The translations under genes were made by a program, and so were the position numbers. Source: Mesostigma viride (taxonomy: Eukaryota; Streptophyta; Mesostigmatophyceae; Mesostigmatales; Mesostigmataceae). From it: a stretch of 64,000 nt of DNA. The notes under the pieces were generated by a model, which saw only the letters and a list, made by a program, of their open reading frames with translations, ran no database searches and was not told the origin of the DNA. Position 1 is the first letter of the stretch. Each line of letters begins with the position of its first letter. Shown here one piece after another: positions 10,001 to 20,037 of the stretch. The stretch spans positions 124,001 to 188,000 of the forward strand of contig RPFO01000061.1 in NCBI GenBank assembly GCA_009746045.1, given 5' to 3'.

Positions 10001-10981
10001 TCACAGTATCATGGGCACCAGAATATCTCGTAACATTTCACATATGGTCTCGACCCTAACAATAATCACAAAGAGTCTCGTGAAGTGGTCCGTACAGCAT
10101 CTCGAACCTGAAAACTCAGTAGGCCACTGCTCACACTCGTCGTGCTTGTTAAAGTAGTGCAGCAGTGCGTTGGCTAGTGCCCCCTTGAGGTGGACTGCCC
10201 CCATGTGCCCGTTGGCATGGATGCACGTGCGGAAGGAATAACACACGGAGTTCACTGTGGGGTCATCTAGCACCCCCCTGAGCTTGCCCAGGTGCTCCTT
10301 CTCGAGCTTGGTCAGTGCATTGTACAAACACCCCCCCAAGTGATTGATGTCCTCCTTCTTATCGGGGATGAGGCCTGCCTCTGCGAGGAACTTGTCCTCT
10401 TTGACCCGTGCAAACCAGGTGGTGTCACCATCGCTAACCACCTCCGCAGCGTACAAGCGTTGGGCAATTGGCTTTGGCAGCACCTCCTTCTCCCCTCCTG
10501 CCCCCTCCTCCCCTGCTGCCCCCTCCCCTGCTGCCCCCTCCCCTGCTGCCCCCTCCTCCCCGTGCACCACCTGCCCCGTGCTGATGCCCGCAACCGTGGA
10601 TGCCAGGTCACGCAGCAAGAAGACAGCCCCCTCCCCTTCCATGCTTCTACTGCTGCCTGTGTGGTTGAGATAGCACACATGGGGCCCGGGCTCCTTGCCT
10701 GCCTTGCTAGCCACCTCGCAAACCTGACACCACTTGCCAGAGACATGGTGCCCCACACACAGCCCAGTGCCATCTTGAATTACCGACTGCTGGCCAAAGG
10801 GGGATGCAAAACCCCGGTTGGGCCATGACCCATCCAGCGTCACGCGGCAGCCCTGCCTCCCCTCCCCATCTACGCCAAAGCGCTTGTGCTCCTGCTCCCA
10901 TGCCCGCACCGTCTCCCTATTCTCCATTAGCTGATCGTGCAGGTGCTCCTTGACAATTAATAGACGTGGCAGCTGCGACAT
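10001..10981 (-). CDS. Kolobok/Mutator-like transposase catalytic domain
   Basis: 326 codons on the minus strand. Features resembling the mutator-like transposase domain of Kolobok proteins: VTLDGSWPNRG (Asp50), KWCQVCEVA and HVCYLNHTGSS with paired cysteines, MEGEGAVFLL (acidic residues near 115-117), a low-complexity Gly/Glu/Ala insert at about 141-165, then VSDGDTTWF (Asp184/186) and a C-terminal helical region with HANGHMGAVH. It would cut and paste the element at TTAA. No in-frame stop; it may be the last exon of a gene that also includes the two ORFs upstream. The G/E/A tract is probably a repeat expansion. Confidence 0.7.
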   Translation of the reverse strand: MSQLPRLLIVKEHLHDQLMENRETVRAWEQEHKRFGVDGEGRQGCRVTLDGSWPNRGFASPFGQQSVIQDGTGLCVGHHVSGKWCQVCEVASKAGKEPGPHVCYLNHTGSSRSMEGEGAVFLLRDLASTVAGISTGQVVHGEEGAAGEGAAGEGAAGEEGAGGEKEVLPKPIAQRLYAAEVVSDGDTTWFARVKEDKFLAEAGLIPDKKEDINHLGGCLYNALTKLEKEHLGKLRGVLDDPTVNSVCYSFRTCIHANGHMGAVHLKGALANALLHYFNKHDECEQWPTEFSGSRCCTDHFTRLFVIIVRVETICEMLRDILVPMIL

Positions 10982-11214
10982 CCTTGCGCCACGTGGAATG
11001 CCCCGTGCTGCACCTCAGCCCTAGGAGCGTGGCTAGACGCACTGAAGCGTGGGCTGGCTGATACCAAACAACACCCCAGCCACTGCCATGAGGCTGTTGA
11101 GCATGTTGCGATCCACACCCGGCCTCAGGTCAGAATTAGGGGAGAGGATGGCTTTGGTACACCACCATGGCCCGCCATCTACCCCCGTGCAGCTGCTATT
11201 AGTGCACCATAGCA

Positions 11215-11712
11215 CTATACAGAAGATGGGCTGCCACGATCAGCAGTCGCGTGCAGCTCTGGTTCTCCTATCTTGACAGTGCACAGCTTGCAAGAGGGGC
11301 ATGCCATGGCACCAAGAATGGCCTCAAGATTGTGGGCATCCACCAGCAAACGAGGCATCTCAAATGGCTGGCCACGCGCGTCCACCTTCTTGGGCGATGG
11401 ACCATATTTCTCCGGTGCCTTCCGTTTGCGCCCAGCGCTTGACGGAGTTGAAAGCGCACCACCCTCGCTGCCAGGGGTCGATCCAGTTGCTGGTGTTGCT
11501 GGGCTGCTTGTAATTGATGCCTTGCTTTTCTTTTTATTCGACTGTGTGCGCCGCCGACCTGGCCCTTTCTCTTTCGTCGAGCCGCGAGGGCGCCCCCTGC
11601 CCCTGCGTTGCGGCGTTGCTGTTCCCTCTATATCGATGCCTAACCACGCAGCGGATGTCTCCGCTATCCGCCGCTGCTGCTGCGCTGCTTTACGAGTTCT
11701 GGGATTCGGCAT
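11215..11712 (-). CDS. AT-hook protein segment of the Kolobok element
   Basis: 165 codons, very basic. GRGRPRGSTKEKGPGRRR near residues 37-54 contains an AT-hook core (GRPRG), and CPSCKLC near residue 139 is a possible metal-binding pair. It lies between the transposase ORF and 11755-12141 on the same strand, so it could be an exon of the transposase gene or a separate DNA-binding accessory protein. Splice sites were not resolved. Confidence 0.5.
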   Translation of the reverse strand: MPNPRTRKAAQQQRRIAETSAAWLGIDIEGTATPQRRGRGRPRGSTKEKGPGRRRTQSNKKKSKASITSSPATPATGSTPGSEGGALSTPSSAGRKRKAPEKYGPSPKKVDARGQPFEMPRLLVDAHNLEAILGAMACPSCKLCTVKIGEPELHATADRGSPSSV

Positions 11713-11754
11713 TATTCCTGTTTGCGGGCTAGTCTATACTGCACGAAAAAAATT

Positions 11755-12141
11755 CTATCTGTCATCCGTCGGAATCAAACCTACGTAGATCCCCTGCTCA
11801 TCGGGAAAACGTTTGCGGATAGTAGCTGTGGTAATCTCGCCCGGAAGTTCCTTGGCAGTTCCATCATCATTAATCCAGCCCAGCATGGCGGAAAACCAAC
11901 GATAAGCAGCGTTCCTGAAAATGTTATTGGTATTATCGATGGCGGTTGGGGGTACGTGGTTGCGGCCAGCTGAACCGAGAGCAATAAGACTTTCCCGACT
12001 GCAAATACTTTCCAACGGGATTTCGCGATATCCGTTCGAAATTTTCCACGCTGAAACGGCCAACATTGCCTCAATTTCACGCTGCATATCCACGCCCTGA
12101 TCCGCCATCGCACCCCAGCCCTCACCCGAATTTCGCCTCAC
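11755..12141 (-). CDS. Kolobok-element ORF of unknown function
   Basis: 128 codons just inside the right inverted repeat, the first ORF in the direction of transcription. No domain recognised. The segment IEAMLAVSAWKISNGYREIPLE looks like a folded helical domain. Probably the N-terminal exon of the transposase or a DNA-binding module; this is inferred only from position. Confidence 0.4.
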   Translation of the reverse strand: MRRNSGEGWGAMADQGVDMQREIEAMLAVSAWKISNGYREIPLESICSRESLIALGSAGRNHVPPTAIDNTNNIFRNAAYRWFSAMLGWINDDGTAKELPGEITTATIRKRFPDEQGIYVGLIPTDDR

Positions 12142-12214
12142 ACGTGAATTTCTGGTCCGGTTCCGGCGCGAATTTTTTGGCGCCGAAAAATTCGGGCATG
12201 TCCTGTCCCCTTAA

Positions 12215-12705
12215 TCTAGCTATATAACACGGCATGTCATGAGGCAAATGACATCCGGATTAGTGCCCCTTGGTCTGAGAGAGTCGTCAACATTCGTTTA
12301 ATTAATCATCAAACCGAAGAGAACGAGTCCATCGTCCTCAGACCAATTTCACCTAGCTGCGCTACCAACTAGCTGGCAAGTTGGTGTGCAGGCGCGCCGA
12401 CATGCGCGCCGATCTTCCAGAGACTGCCGTCAGGCCCCAATAGGTTCTGTCTGACGTCTAGGGCCGGCCCGGCCCCTAGAAGATCTCGTACTTCTGGCCC
12501 AAAATAACTGGTCCGAAACACACAAAGTACCAAATAAACACACAAAGTCCCGAACTTAGGACAAACTCCCAAGTCAGTCCCGAATTGAGTCGACCTATAG
12601 TCCGGCGGACTATGAAAGCGAGCTATCAAAAGTCCCAAACGAATATGACTTTCGACTTATCTATTGAAGGCATTGTTACGCCCATACAAAGGTCTGGGCC
12701 GTAAC
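12215..12705. other. non-coding interval between Kolobok element and chromovirus
   Basis: No supported ORF. A TATA-like stretch follows the TTAA (about 12219-12226). An inverted pair TGTTACG / CGTAACA occurs at about 12673-12705 next to the truncated chromovirus. Part of this could be an LTR, but no second copy lies in the window. Confidence 0.3.
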
Positions 12706-13324
12706 AGTACAAGAGAGGTTTTGGTGGCCTGGCATGTTTCGTGACATCAGAGCTTATGTGGCCATGCACTTGTGATTCCTGCCAGAGGAACAAGGTTAGG
12801 ACTCAGGCTGTCCCCATCTTTCCTATGGCCATGCCTATCCCCCTGCGACCCTGGATCAGTGTGACCATGGACTTCATCTGTGGCTTGCCTATGTCTGATG
12901 CTGGTAATGACAGGATATTGGTGGTGATGGACAGACTCTCTAGAATGTGCCATCTCATCCCCTGTAATGCCCATCTGACTGCTGCCCATGCAGTGTGTAG
13001 AATTGTTCATGAAGGAGGTGTACAGGTTGCATGGAATGCCAAGGGTGTCAGATCATTACTGACCAGGATCCCTTGTGGATGTCTGGGTTCTGGAAGTCCT
13101 TTTTTGACATCCTGGACACCAAGTTGGCCGGCTTTGGGGTGGCGTACAGGTGTGCAAGCACGGGGGCTGTGGAGAGGCTGAACCGTATTGTACGGGAATG
13201 CCAGAAGCATTACTGTACCCATGACAACAAGGAATGGGACAGGAGACTTCCCTTCATTGAGTTTGCTATCAACAACTCACCCCTAGCCCCTCACAACATG
13301 TCTCCCTTTGTCATCTGCCATGGC
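12706..13324 (+). pseudogene. pol: chromovirus (Ty3/gypsy) integrase, N-terminal and core part
   Basis: Reads RFWWPGMFRDIRAYVA, then CDSCQRNK (part of the HHCC zinc finger), VTMDFICGLP with the first catalytic Asp, VVMDRLSRMCHLIP, then TDQDPLW (second Asp) and GAVERLNRIVREC (catalytic Glu), a DDE set typical of gypsy integrases. Frame changes occur near 12755 and around 13015-13055. The protease and RT expected upstream are absent, so the element is 5'-truncated. The reading frame stops at the solo LTR and resumes after it. Confidence 0.85.
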
Positions 13325-13329
13325 CAGTG

Positions 13330-13793
13330 AGTTGGAACGCGTCTAACGACGATGGACAACTGCCGAAAGCTGAAATGGAAGGATGGTTGTATTAGCAATA
13401 ATACAATGAGAGTAGTGTAAGCTTGAGGGCTCAGAATGGAACGTCTGGGCAAACTCGGGTGCTGCGGCACTCCCCAGTGCTACGCCTATATGCCTATGGC
13501 AGTGCTACCTGCAGCACCTGTAGACCAGTGGACAACTGTACACTGCAATGCCATGCGACCACGTCACTAGCATCAACTACACTCGGCCCGTCAGACCCGG
13601 ATAACCCGGATCTGGCGGGTCGAGCTAGAGACTGTCTAGGCACAGTCTGGCACTAACCGCACATCAGTCCACATGACGCCTCAGTACCGTACACCCTGCC
13701 GTACAGTACTGAGGTGTCCCGCTCAGCCGCGGTAGGCAATACGCGGCGCGCAGGCCGGAAATCCGTGTGTCAGCCTAAGCATCTCATCTAACT
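13330..13793 (-). mobile_element. solo LTR of the copia-B family
   Basis: 464 bp AGTTGG...TCTAACT, homologous to the copia-B1 LTRs, flanked by a perfect 5-bp duplication CAGTG (13325-13329 and 13794-13798). Removing the LTR and one duplication rejoins the integrase frame (HGQ to CPLTPFDLELP). No internal region, so it arose by LTR-LTR recombination. Orientation follows copia-B1 (minus). It contains the conserved LTR hairpin near 13680-13715. Confidence 0.92.
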
Positions 13794-13798
13794 CAGTG

Positions 13799-14504
13799 CC
13801 CTTTGACCCCATTTGACCTGGAGCTGCCTGACAGGGATGCTGAAGGTCCCTTCAGAAGACGCTTAATCTCAGTACAACAACTGATAGCATCCTTTCAGGA
13901 GGCTCATAGTGTTGTTGCTGCTCAGATGCTGCAGGCCCAAGACAAGTATTTGAATAATGCTTGGCAACAGATGCTGGCTACTCACACTTTTGTGGCCCCT
14001 GGTGACTTGGTGCTTCTTGAGGCTAACCGTGTGCTACCTGAAAAGGAGCAATGCAGGAAACTGCAACCCTTGTGGTTGGGACCCTTCCCTGTGCTGGACA
14101 CCTTTCACTATGGGGCAGTGGTTCAAGTCCAGGTGCCTTCCCACTGGAGGCTCAAGACCAATGTGTTTCACCTGGCCCAGCTCAAGTTGTACAAACGTAA
14201 CACCTTGCAGGGACGCCTCTCTGCTCCCTTACCATTTGAGTTGGATCCTGAGGGGGAGAAGATATATGAAGTGGAGCAGTTGTTGGCTCACAGAGTCAAA
14301 GGCAAGGGTAGGACCAAGCAGCTTCAGTTCAAGGTGCATTGGAAAGGGGAGTTAGAGTCTACTGCCACGTGGCTGTGGTTGTCTGACTTAACTCATTGCC
14401 ATGAGGTGGTCCAGGAGTATTGCCAGGAGTGTGGCCTCACCCTTCCTTCTTGGTACACTGAGTTGGTGAGGACCACTGCTCCCCTTCCTTTATCTCAGGA
14501 CTAA
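13799..14504 (+). pseudogene. pol: chromovirus integrase C-terminus with chromodomain
   Basis: Continues the integrase after the solo LTR. It has a helical linker, GDLVLLEANRVLPEKEQ, a GPY/F-type module (PLWLGPFPVLDTF), and a chromodomain with YEVEQLLAHRVKGKGR then LQFKVHWKGE near the C-terminus. In chromoviruses this domain is thought to steer integration to marked chromatin. The 235-codon segment is intact, but the gene as a whole is interrupted and 5'-truncated. Confidence 0.88.
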
Positions 14505-15735
14505 TGAATGGCTTCCTTGTGCATGCTGTTGTGGTTCCAGATGGAGGAGGAGCCTCTTGACACCAACCTGGCTTTGGGACCCACCACGGAGGAAGGGGTC
14601 ACGGGTATGCATCCAGAGGCCTCCAACCCCAGAGGCCTCCAACCCCATGAGCTATGTGGAGTCCTTGTTTGACACTATTGTCAGGCGTGACCTTAGGAGC
14701 TGGGGTCAACAGATGGAAACAATACACCGATAAGCTCTTGCATGCTGTGATCTCCAAGAAGCAGGACAAGTTGCATGAGATTCTCCAGGGGTTGTCGTTG
14801 TCTCAGCCTCAGGTACGTGGGGGGTGGTTCCATGATAACTCTCAGCTCCAGCAGCACACCCATCATTCAGATTCCTCGTCACGTGGTACCTGTCAAGAAT
14901 GTGGTGGCCTATGTGGATCATAGGAAGTGCACGGGGCCCTGTGACCACTGTGAGACTTTGGCCATGGCGTTGGCTGCACTCAACAGGGAGGAGGGGGAGG
15001 TCAGCTCTGAGGGCTTTGTGGAGGAGGTCTTATCTCAGTTGCACACCAGCTTGTATGAGATTGGCTCTCCTTTTGTGGCTCATCTGCTACACAGGATGTT
15101 TGCATTGTCACCAGAACCTGAGATTGACATGAGGCCTGCTGAGGGGCCTAGGACATGCTGGCAGCCTTGCCTGAGGCCTTGAAGGAGGCTTTCACTCAGT
15201 TTCAGCCGATGAGTATGGGAGAGGCTTCCTACATGGAGCTGTTGGAGTTTTCAGTCCAGGAGGGTGACTTTGATTTGGCTCCTTCTTCCTCCAGCTCTGT
15301 CCAGGGATGTTTTCCCTTGGAGACATCTAACCTCTTCTGCAGTCCAGGGTTGCCCAAGTACACTGTGGAACTCAAGGTCCGTCTGACGCCACTGAGAGTG
15401 CTGGTGCCTCTGATAGGTGCTAAGTGGTCTGTGGTCAAGACCTTTCTCCAGTTCTGGTGGGCGTACAGATCATGGGTATGCAGACACAAGACGTCCTCTA
15501 CTTGGGTGATGGACCCTGAGAGTCAGTAAATGTGGTGCTCCTCTCTTATCCAGGGACATGCCTTCGCTATGTATGCTGCCCAGATGGTGGCAGGGGCTTC
15601 TTCTGAGACTTGCATGGTGTTGCAGGTCCGCATGAATTGGCCAGAGTTGGCCCACATGGTGGAGCAGTTTCCCATATGTTTGGCACCAAGGGCAATTAAG
15701 GATGGCCTGAATGGGGATTGGTATAGCCTGTGAGG
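14505..15735 (+). pseudogene. chromovirus 3' extra ORF region, unknown function
   Basis: After the integrase stop come overlapping plus-strand ORFs (14775-15182, 15155-15529 and a short one ending near 15733). They read as one protein broken by frame changes: a segment with CTGPCDHCETLAMALAAL, then DLAPSSSSS and a region ending MNWPELAHMVEQFP. No family recognised. An extra 3' ORF is uncommon in simple chromoviruses. It could be env-like in position only; no signal peptide or membrane segment is evident. Confidence 0.4.
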
Positions 15736-16112
15736 AACAGACTGCTAAGAAGGATGAAGGGGGGTTAATGGGAAGCAAGGAAAGGGCTTTGGATTGTGGT
15801 GTGAGGGGGGGATTCCAGGATGGATGATGGGGGGGATCCATTCCAGTTCTGATGTTCCAGTCCAGAGTTCCAGAATTCCAGAATGCTGACGGGAATGACT
15901 TTCAATATTGTTGTGTTTATCTGGTTTTATAGTAGATAAGGAAGTGACTTGGACATCTGCTTTAAGTACCTGTGACTAGATGTTTATGAGATAGGAGGCC
16001 CTGGCTTCAGGGATGTAAAAACCCATCTGCTTTTCCCAAGAGATGGTGGATTTCTGTTCAGTGTCACTCCTCCTTCAAGAGTTAGTGGATTTTTGGAACT
16101 GTTGGGTCCAGT
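15736..16112 (+). other. chromovirus 3' non-coding stretch
   Basis: Purine-rich sequence with no ORF between the extra ORFs and the polypurine tract. It contains several G-runs near 15745-15840 that could also serve as a secondary polypurine tract. Confidence 0.35.
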
Positions 16113-16805
16113 CTTGAGGGGGAGATATGTAACAAGCAAAAATGATTTTGTTGTTACATCCTTTGTTTTGTGAATGTTTGACTTTTACTCGATCGAGGAC
16201 TTTTGGATCAGTATTGAGAAAGTTATGAGATTTCTAAGACGGTGGTACTTGGAGCTTGCACTTTATCAACCGACTGGTAGAAGCCCTTATTGGTCGTGGC
16301 CTGATCCACGCGGGGTCATATAGTTTAATTGTTGGTCGGTACTACCAATTAGTCTTAAGTGCTCCTTTGGGACTTAAGTGCTTACCACAGATTCAGGATC
16401 TCATGTACAGATTCTGCCAGGCTGTTTGTGGTGTTGTTCTGTTTTGTGTGACTAGTATGGATACGAAGATCTTGTTTAGGATTCCATGATTCTGATTGGT
16501 TCTCTTCAGGCTAACTAAGGTTGAGGCATGTTCGACAAGCACGTCGATATCAAGGACGTGGGGTCGCCATTGTTGCTAAGTTGGTTTTGATCCATCATGG
16601 TATAATAAAGCTTGTCTTTGTTGTCCATTCATAAGAGCCCCTTGACTATAGACTACCTTCAGTTCCACAGAGGTCGTCAATACACAAGCTTGTCTTTGTT
16701 GTGTCTACAAGGGGTGTGGTTCCCTAAATCACGTGCTGTGGAATCTCCATCTCAACGTTGCTCGGATACTTGAAGATCTGTATAACTCAAGAAAGCAACC
16801 CAGGT
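16113..16805 (+). repeat. chromovirus polypurine tract and 3' LTR (left part)
   Basis: A purine run (CTTGAGGGGGAGATA, 16113-16127) is followed by TGTAACAAGC..., a usual arrangement of polypurine tract and gypsy LTR start. The first 33 nt of the LTR form a near-perfect palindrome (TGTAACAA...TTGTTACA). YR-a interrupts the LTR at 16806, and the remainder may continue from 28038. No 5' LTR is in the window to fix the end. Confidence 0.6.
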
Positions 16806-17227
16806 AATCGGGGTTCTTTGAACGGAGTTTCTTCTATACGTGAATGCGGGAACAAGAGGCCGCTGGATGAGCGGCTTATAGGTCGTAGTGTTTTCTCGTA
16901 GCTGTTTGGCTAGAGCTTTTGTGATTAGTAGATGCAGTATAGTGCATGGTTGAAAAATGAATTAAATAAAATGTGCGTTCCGCGCTTGGGTTGATTATAC
17001 CCGGGCGGAACGGGCCGTGAGGTGCAGTGCCCCTGAAAAGAACAACCTACGCATTATTTAATACTAGCCGCACTGCAGATTCGGGATATTCTACCCCCGG
17101 TCTGTACGGTTAGCGTCTTACTAGCATCACTGAACATAAGGGTTTAATGACGTCAGTTAGCTAGGGATAAGGGAGGTTTTGCGACTAAAAGCCGCTCTGT
17201 CTGGTTTTGTCGGCCTCTTTCTTTGCT
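16806..17227 (+). repeat. YR-a repeat A1
   Basis: 422 bp starting AATCGGGGTTCTTTGAACGG and ending CTTTCTTTGCT. Its start resembles the A repeats of YR-b and YR-c on the opposite strand (AATCGG.TTC). Confidence 0.85.
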
Positions 17228-18068
17228 CGTTGTCGTTGCGGCGGCAGCCGCAGCTATGGGTGCTGCGGAGCAAAATCCCAAAAGCACTGGTTGCACCGGC
17301 CACTTGGCCAGTGGTGAGACTTCCAGTTGTTAACCGGCCAGGCGTAGTTCCTCGCCCGGTTAACTAAAAGAAAAGAAAATGATTACCTCCGGTCCGCACC
17401 TTTTCCCCAGCTTGGGGTCTTTGGTGGGCCGGGTGCCGTGACAGGTGCTCAACTGTCGCTTGGTCGGCCCATGCAGTGCGCGAGCTGGTGCTCCGTACCT
17501 GGGGATGCTTGCACCCCGGGTTGGAGCCGGATGGCTGGCACTGGCGACCCGTGTCTCGGTCCGCGGCCTGAGGCTTTTTCTTCGGAAATTGCTGCTGGCC
17601 AGCAAACTTTGCAATTGCCTTCCGCCGAGGGGGGGTGGTTGGGGCTGGGGACGGCGATGGGAAAAGCGCCTAAGCTAGAAATTTTTTCCCCACGCATAGA
17701 AACCTCGGGGGGAATGCGGTCTTGGCTGAACGGACTCTCGTTCAGCCAGGTGCCTGGGGCTGTGGCCTCGGGCATCCGGGCTGGCGGGGCCTGGGCTAGG
17801 TCCACGTTTTTTCTCGAAGCACCCCGGGTCTATGGGGAGACGGCCATAGCGGTACCGACTCGGGGCCCCGAGAGGGGTCATGATAGGCTGGCCGTGCGCA
17901 ATCGCAGTGCAAATGCGCTGGGCCTTTTGGGGCCTGGCCATGCATCCACAGCCGCCGGGCACACGCCTCCCGATGTGGGGGGGCTCCCGTTTTGCGGCAG
18001 GGCGGTCACTTGTGACAACGAGCAAGGTGGAGTGCGGCTTCAAGGGAAAGCCAGGGCGGGGGTGATTG
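17228..18068 (+). other. YR-a internal region X
   Basis: About 840 bp, GC-rich. Overlapping ORFs in several frames (the longest at 17438-18085) look like chance ORFs; none resembles a recombinase, RT or RNase H. It ends in a purine-rich CCAGGGCGGGGGTGATT next to B1, as the X regions of YR-b, c and d do. Confidence 0.5.
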
Positions 18069-18133
18069 GGCAACGTACTTCATGAAGGGCCTTGAACGGC
18101 GTGCCTCCGGGCATGTCAATAGTGTCACATGTA

Positions 18134-18271
18134 CATTAAAAATATAATTATACTTACAGCAGAGTGAAATCACTCAAACCAAAGCAAACGCCCAGCTATA
18201 AACCTATATACAGAGCCATGTCAAAGCTCTATACTACGATAAGACCAATGGAAACGCCTAACGGGAGGAAC
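18134..18271 (-). other. 3' UTR of the non-LTR element
   Basis: 138 bp between the stop codon of the endonuclease ORF and the left target duplication. It is AT-rich at the terminus (AAAATATAATTATA). Confidence 0.5.
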
Positions 18272-18656
18272 CTAATAGCCCTGCTGCACCGCAAAATCAG
18301 CCCGCGTACGGCGGAGCATGATGTCAGCCATGGCCCGAGTCAGCGCCACCGACAAGCGCTGACGCCAATATGACGTCCAGGTCCGCGCCGACCATGGGGC
18401 CCGCTGGCCCTCCAGGTCCAGCCGGTCCTCCCGGAGCCGGCAACACTCCTTGAAGAAGGCGGAGGTCAAGGCCCCCATGGCCCCAAACTCCTCCAGGACA
18501 AAGGGCACCACGCGATGGTGCCCGACGTCGCCGTAGGCCAGGAGCTTGGCCCGCTCCGCCCGGTCCGCCGTGTAACCTGCCGTGAGGGAGGCCCCAGCCA
18601 CGTGGCTAAGAGCCAAGGGCCGCGCCACCGAAACGTCAATAAGCAGATGCCGGCCA
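18272..18656 (-). pseudogene. non-LTR polyprotein C-terminus (endonuclease, second part)
   Basis: Minus-strand frame reading GRHLLIDVSVARPLALSHV, then ADRAERAKLLAYGDVG and VVPFVLEEFGAMGAL, ending at 18272. The pattern D-V, K..Y and P.V.E.G is that of the restriction-like endonuclease of R2-type elements, which nicks the target for target-primed reverse transcription. The first half of the motif (RPDIVVLDFEG) is at 26540-26580, and the frame is continuous once copia-A2 and one GGCCA are removed. Confidence 0.8.
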
Positions 18657-19001
18657 AGTTGAGTAACTCTAGAGCCCTAGGATCTGGCTCTGAGTTCCCC
18701 ATGTCCGTCCGCACGCCTTCCGCTAGCGTCCGCTCAGCCGCCGGCTATAATCCGGCGGTCCGATGCGGGCGACCGGTCTAAGGGCGGCGCCTAGGGCCGG
18801 CGCCACCTAGGCCCCAGTCCGGGGCCTTATCCGGGTCAGTACGGACGGCTAGCTTGTCCCACGGTTACGGCTAACCGGATAGGGTTTGCTGGCTAAGACA
18901 TAAACCAGTGGTGGGCCAGCTCCGACGGCAGTTCTCTGTGTTCACCTTATCCCAAGCTCAACGTGACCGACCGCCATAGCTGAGCCGGTCGGGCTTTAAC
19001 T
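18657..19001 (+). repeat. 5' LTR of copia-A2
   Basis: 345 bp, AGTTGAG...GGCTTTAACT. Reference form of the family LTR, free of the TA-site insertions seen in copia-A1. Confidence 0.95.
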
Positions 19002-19013
19002 TGTATTCATAAA
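19002..19013 (+). other. putative primer-binding site of copia-A2
   Basis: TGTATTCATAAA directly after the LTR, complementary to 25839-25850 in the 3' hairpin loop. Confidence 0.6.
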
Positions 19014-19020
19014 AATCCCG

Positions 19021-19352
19021 ATGGCTTCCGGTACACGGAGCCGCACGGGCGAACACACAGATACGCCAAGTGGCGAGGCCGCAGGGTCCGTCCTGCCACG
19101 CTTTAGTGCGGACGAGGCCACGAGGTTGATGCAAACCCTCGTGGCGCAACCTGAACTGGCCAAGCAGTTCAAGCATCTGATGCTTGCTGCTGACGATGCA
19201 CTAAATCGCGGCCCTCTCAAGCAAACGGAGGTGCCCGCTGATCTACCGGCCGACTATACGGCGGACGACGCAGCAGATTTTCTAGCTGCTCTCAAGCGTC
19301 TGCGCGATGGACGCGCAGACAAAGATTCGGAGCTGATTGGCAAGTTCCGTGC
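19021..19352 (+). pseudogene. gag: copia-A2 gag, 5' part
   Basis: ATG 19021, 19 nt after the LTR, MASGTRSRTGEH as in copia-A1. It is open through GKFRA and then runs into the inserted segment, where a stop follows within a few codons. The rest of gag resumes at about 21081 in the frame expected from copia-A1. Confidence 0.88.
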
Positions 19353-19930
19353 GTTTTTTACTGACTAGGTTGTCCCCAGTTTACAAATTAACAAAATTAA
19401 CAAATTAACGCCGGCGGACTACCTGCGGACTGCTCTACGTGGAGTCGCCGGGCTACAAGTTGCGTACTTGACCAAACTCAGCCGTAGGGGCCGCCGCACC
19501 AATTTTTACTTCTTTTCGTCACATGGCTTGCGTTGGGTTCATCGACGAGCATCGACGCTCATCGACGGTGCAATCTGACGGCGGAGAATAAGTTCGCCAC
19601 AGCACAGCGCGACGCAAGGGCTAAGATCCGACAACGTGACATGCAAAGCTTTAGACCGCATCGCTAACCGGAAATTCCGTCCAACACCGTCGTACAGTAC
19701 TGCCAGTCGACCGCACCTCTGCCTCTTAACCGTCGAATGCGCAATCGATCTAGAAAGTAGAAACGTGTCCGCGACACTTCCGCGATTTCAGTACATGCCG
19801 TCACCCTTGACAGTTGTCGTACAATACTGCAAATTTACGCCAATAGAAACTCGCCTGCAAACATATATCTCGATAGAGGCATGCGTCTTATTTAATTTCA
19901 AGGTAACTTACCTCTTAATTAATCTCGCCC

Positions 19931-20037
19931 TCCCGTTGTAACACCGTCCCCCCGTTGTAACACCGTCCCCCGTTGTAACACCGTTCCCCCCCCCCCCATA
20001 AATGCGTCCCCCCCCCCGTTGTAACACCGTCCCCCCC
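19931..20037 (+). repeat. C-rich tandem repeat
   Basis: Repeats of GTTGTAACACCGT followed by 5-12 C residues, about four to five copies. Confidence 0.8.

Larger units (their letters stand above)
9406..12210 (-). mobile_element. Kolobok-like DNA transposon
   Basis: 2.8 kb element flanked by TTAA on both sides (9402-9405 and 12211-12214). The ends are imperfect inverted repeats: GGTGAGGGTCCGGGC on the left and, on the other strand from the right, GGGGACAGGACATGC, each followed by a near-palindrome CGAATTTTT.GGCGCC. It encodes a minus-strand transposase with DGSW and C..C motifs. TTAA target duplication, 5'-purine termini and this transposase type match the Kolobok superfamily. piggyBac also uses TTAA but has a different transposase. 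Confidence 0.75.

Noticed and set aside
17438-18085. 215-codon ORF in YR-a region X as a real gene
   Set aside because: Overlaps opposing ORFs of similar size, low-information Gly/Ala/Arg composition, no domain, and not conserved in X of YR-b, c or d.
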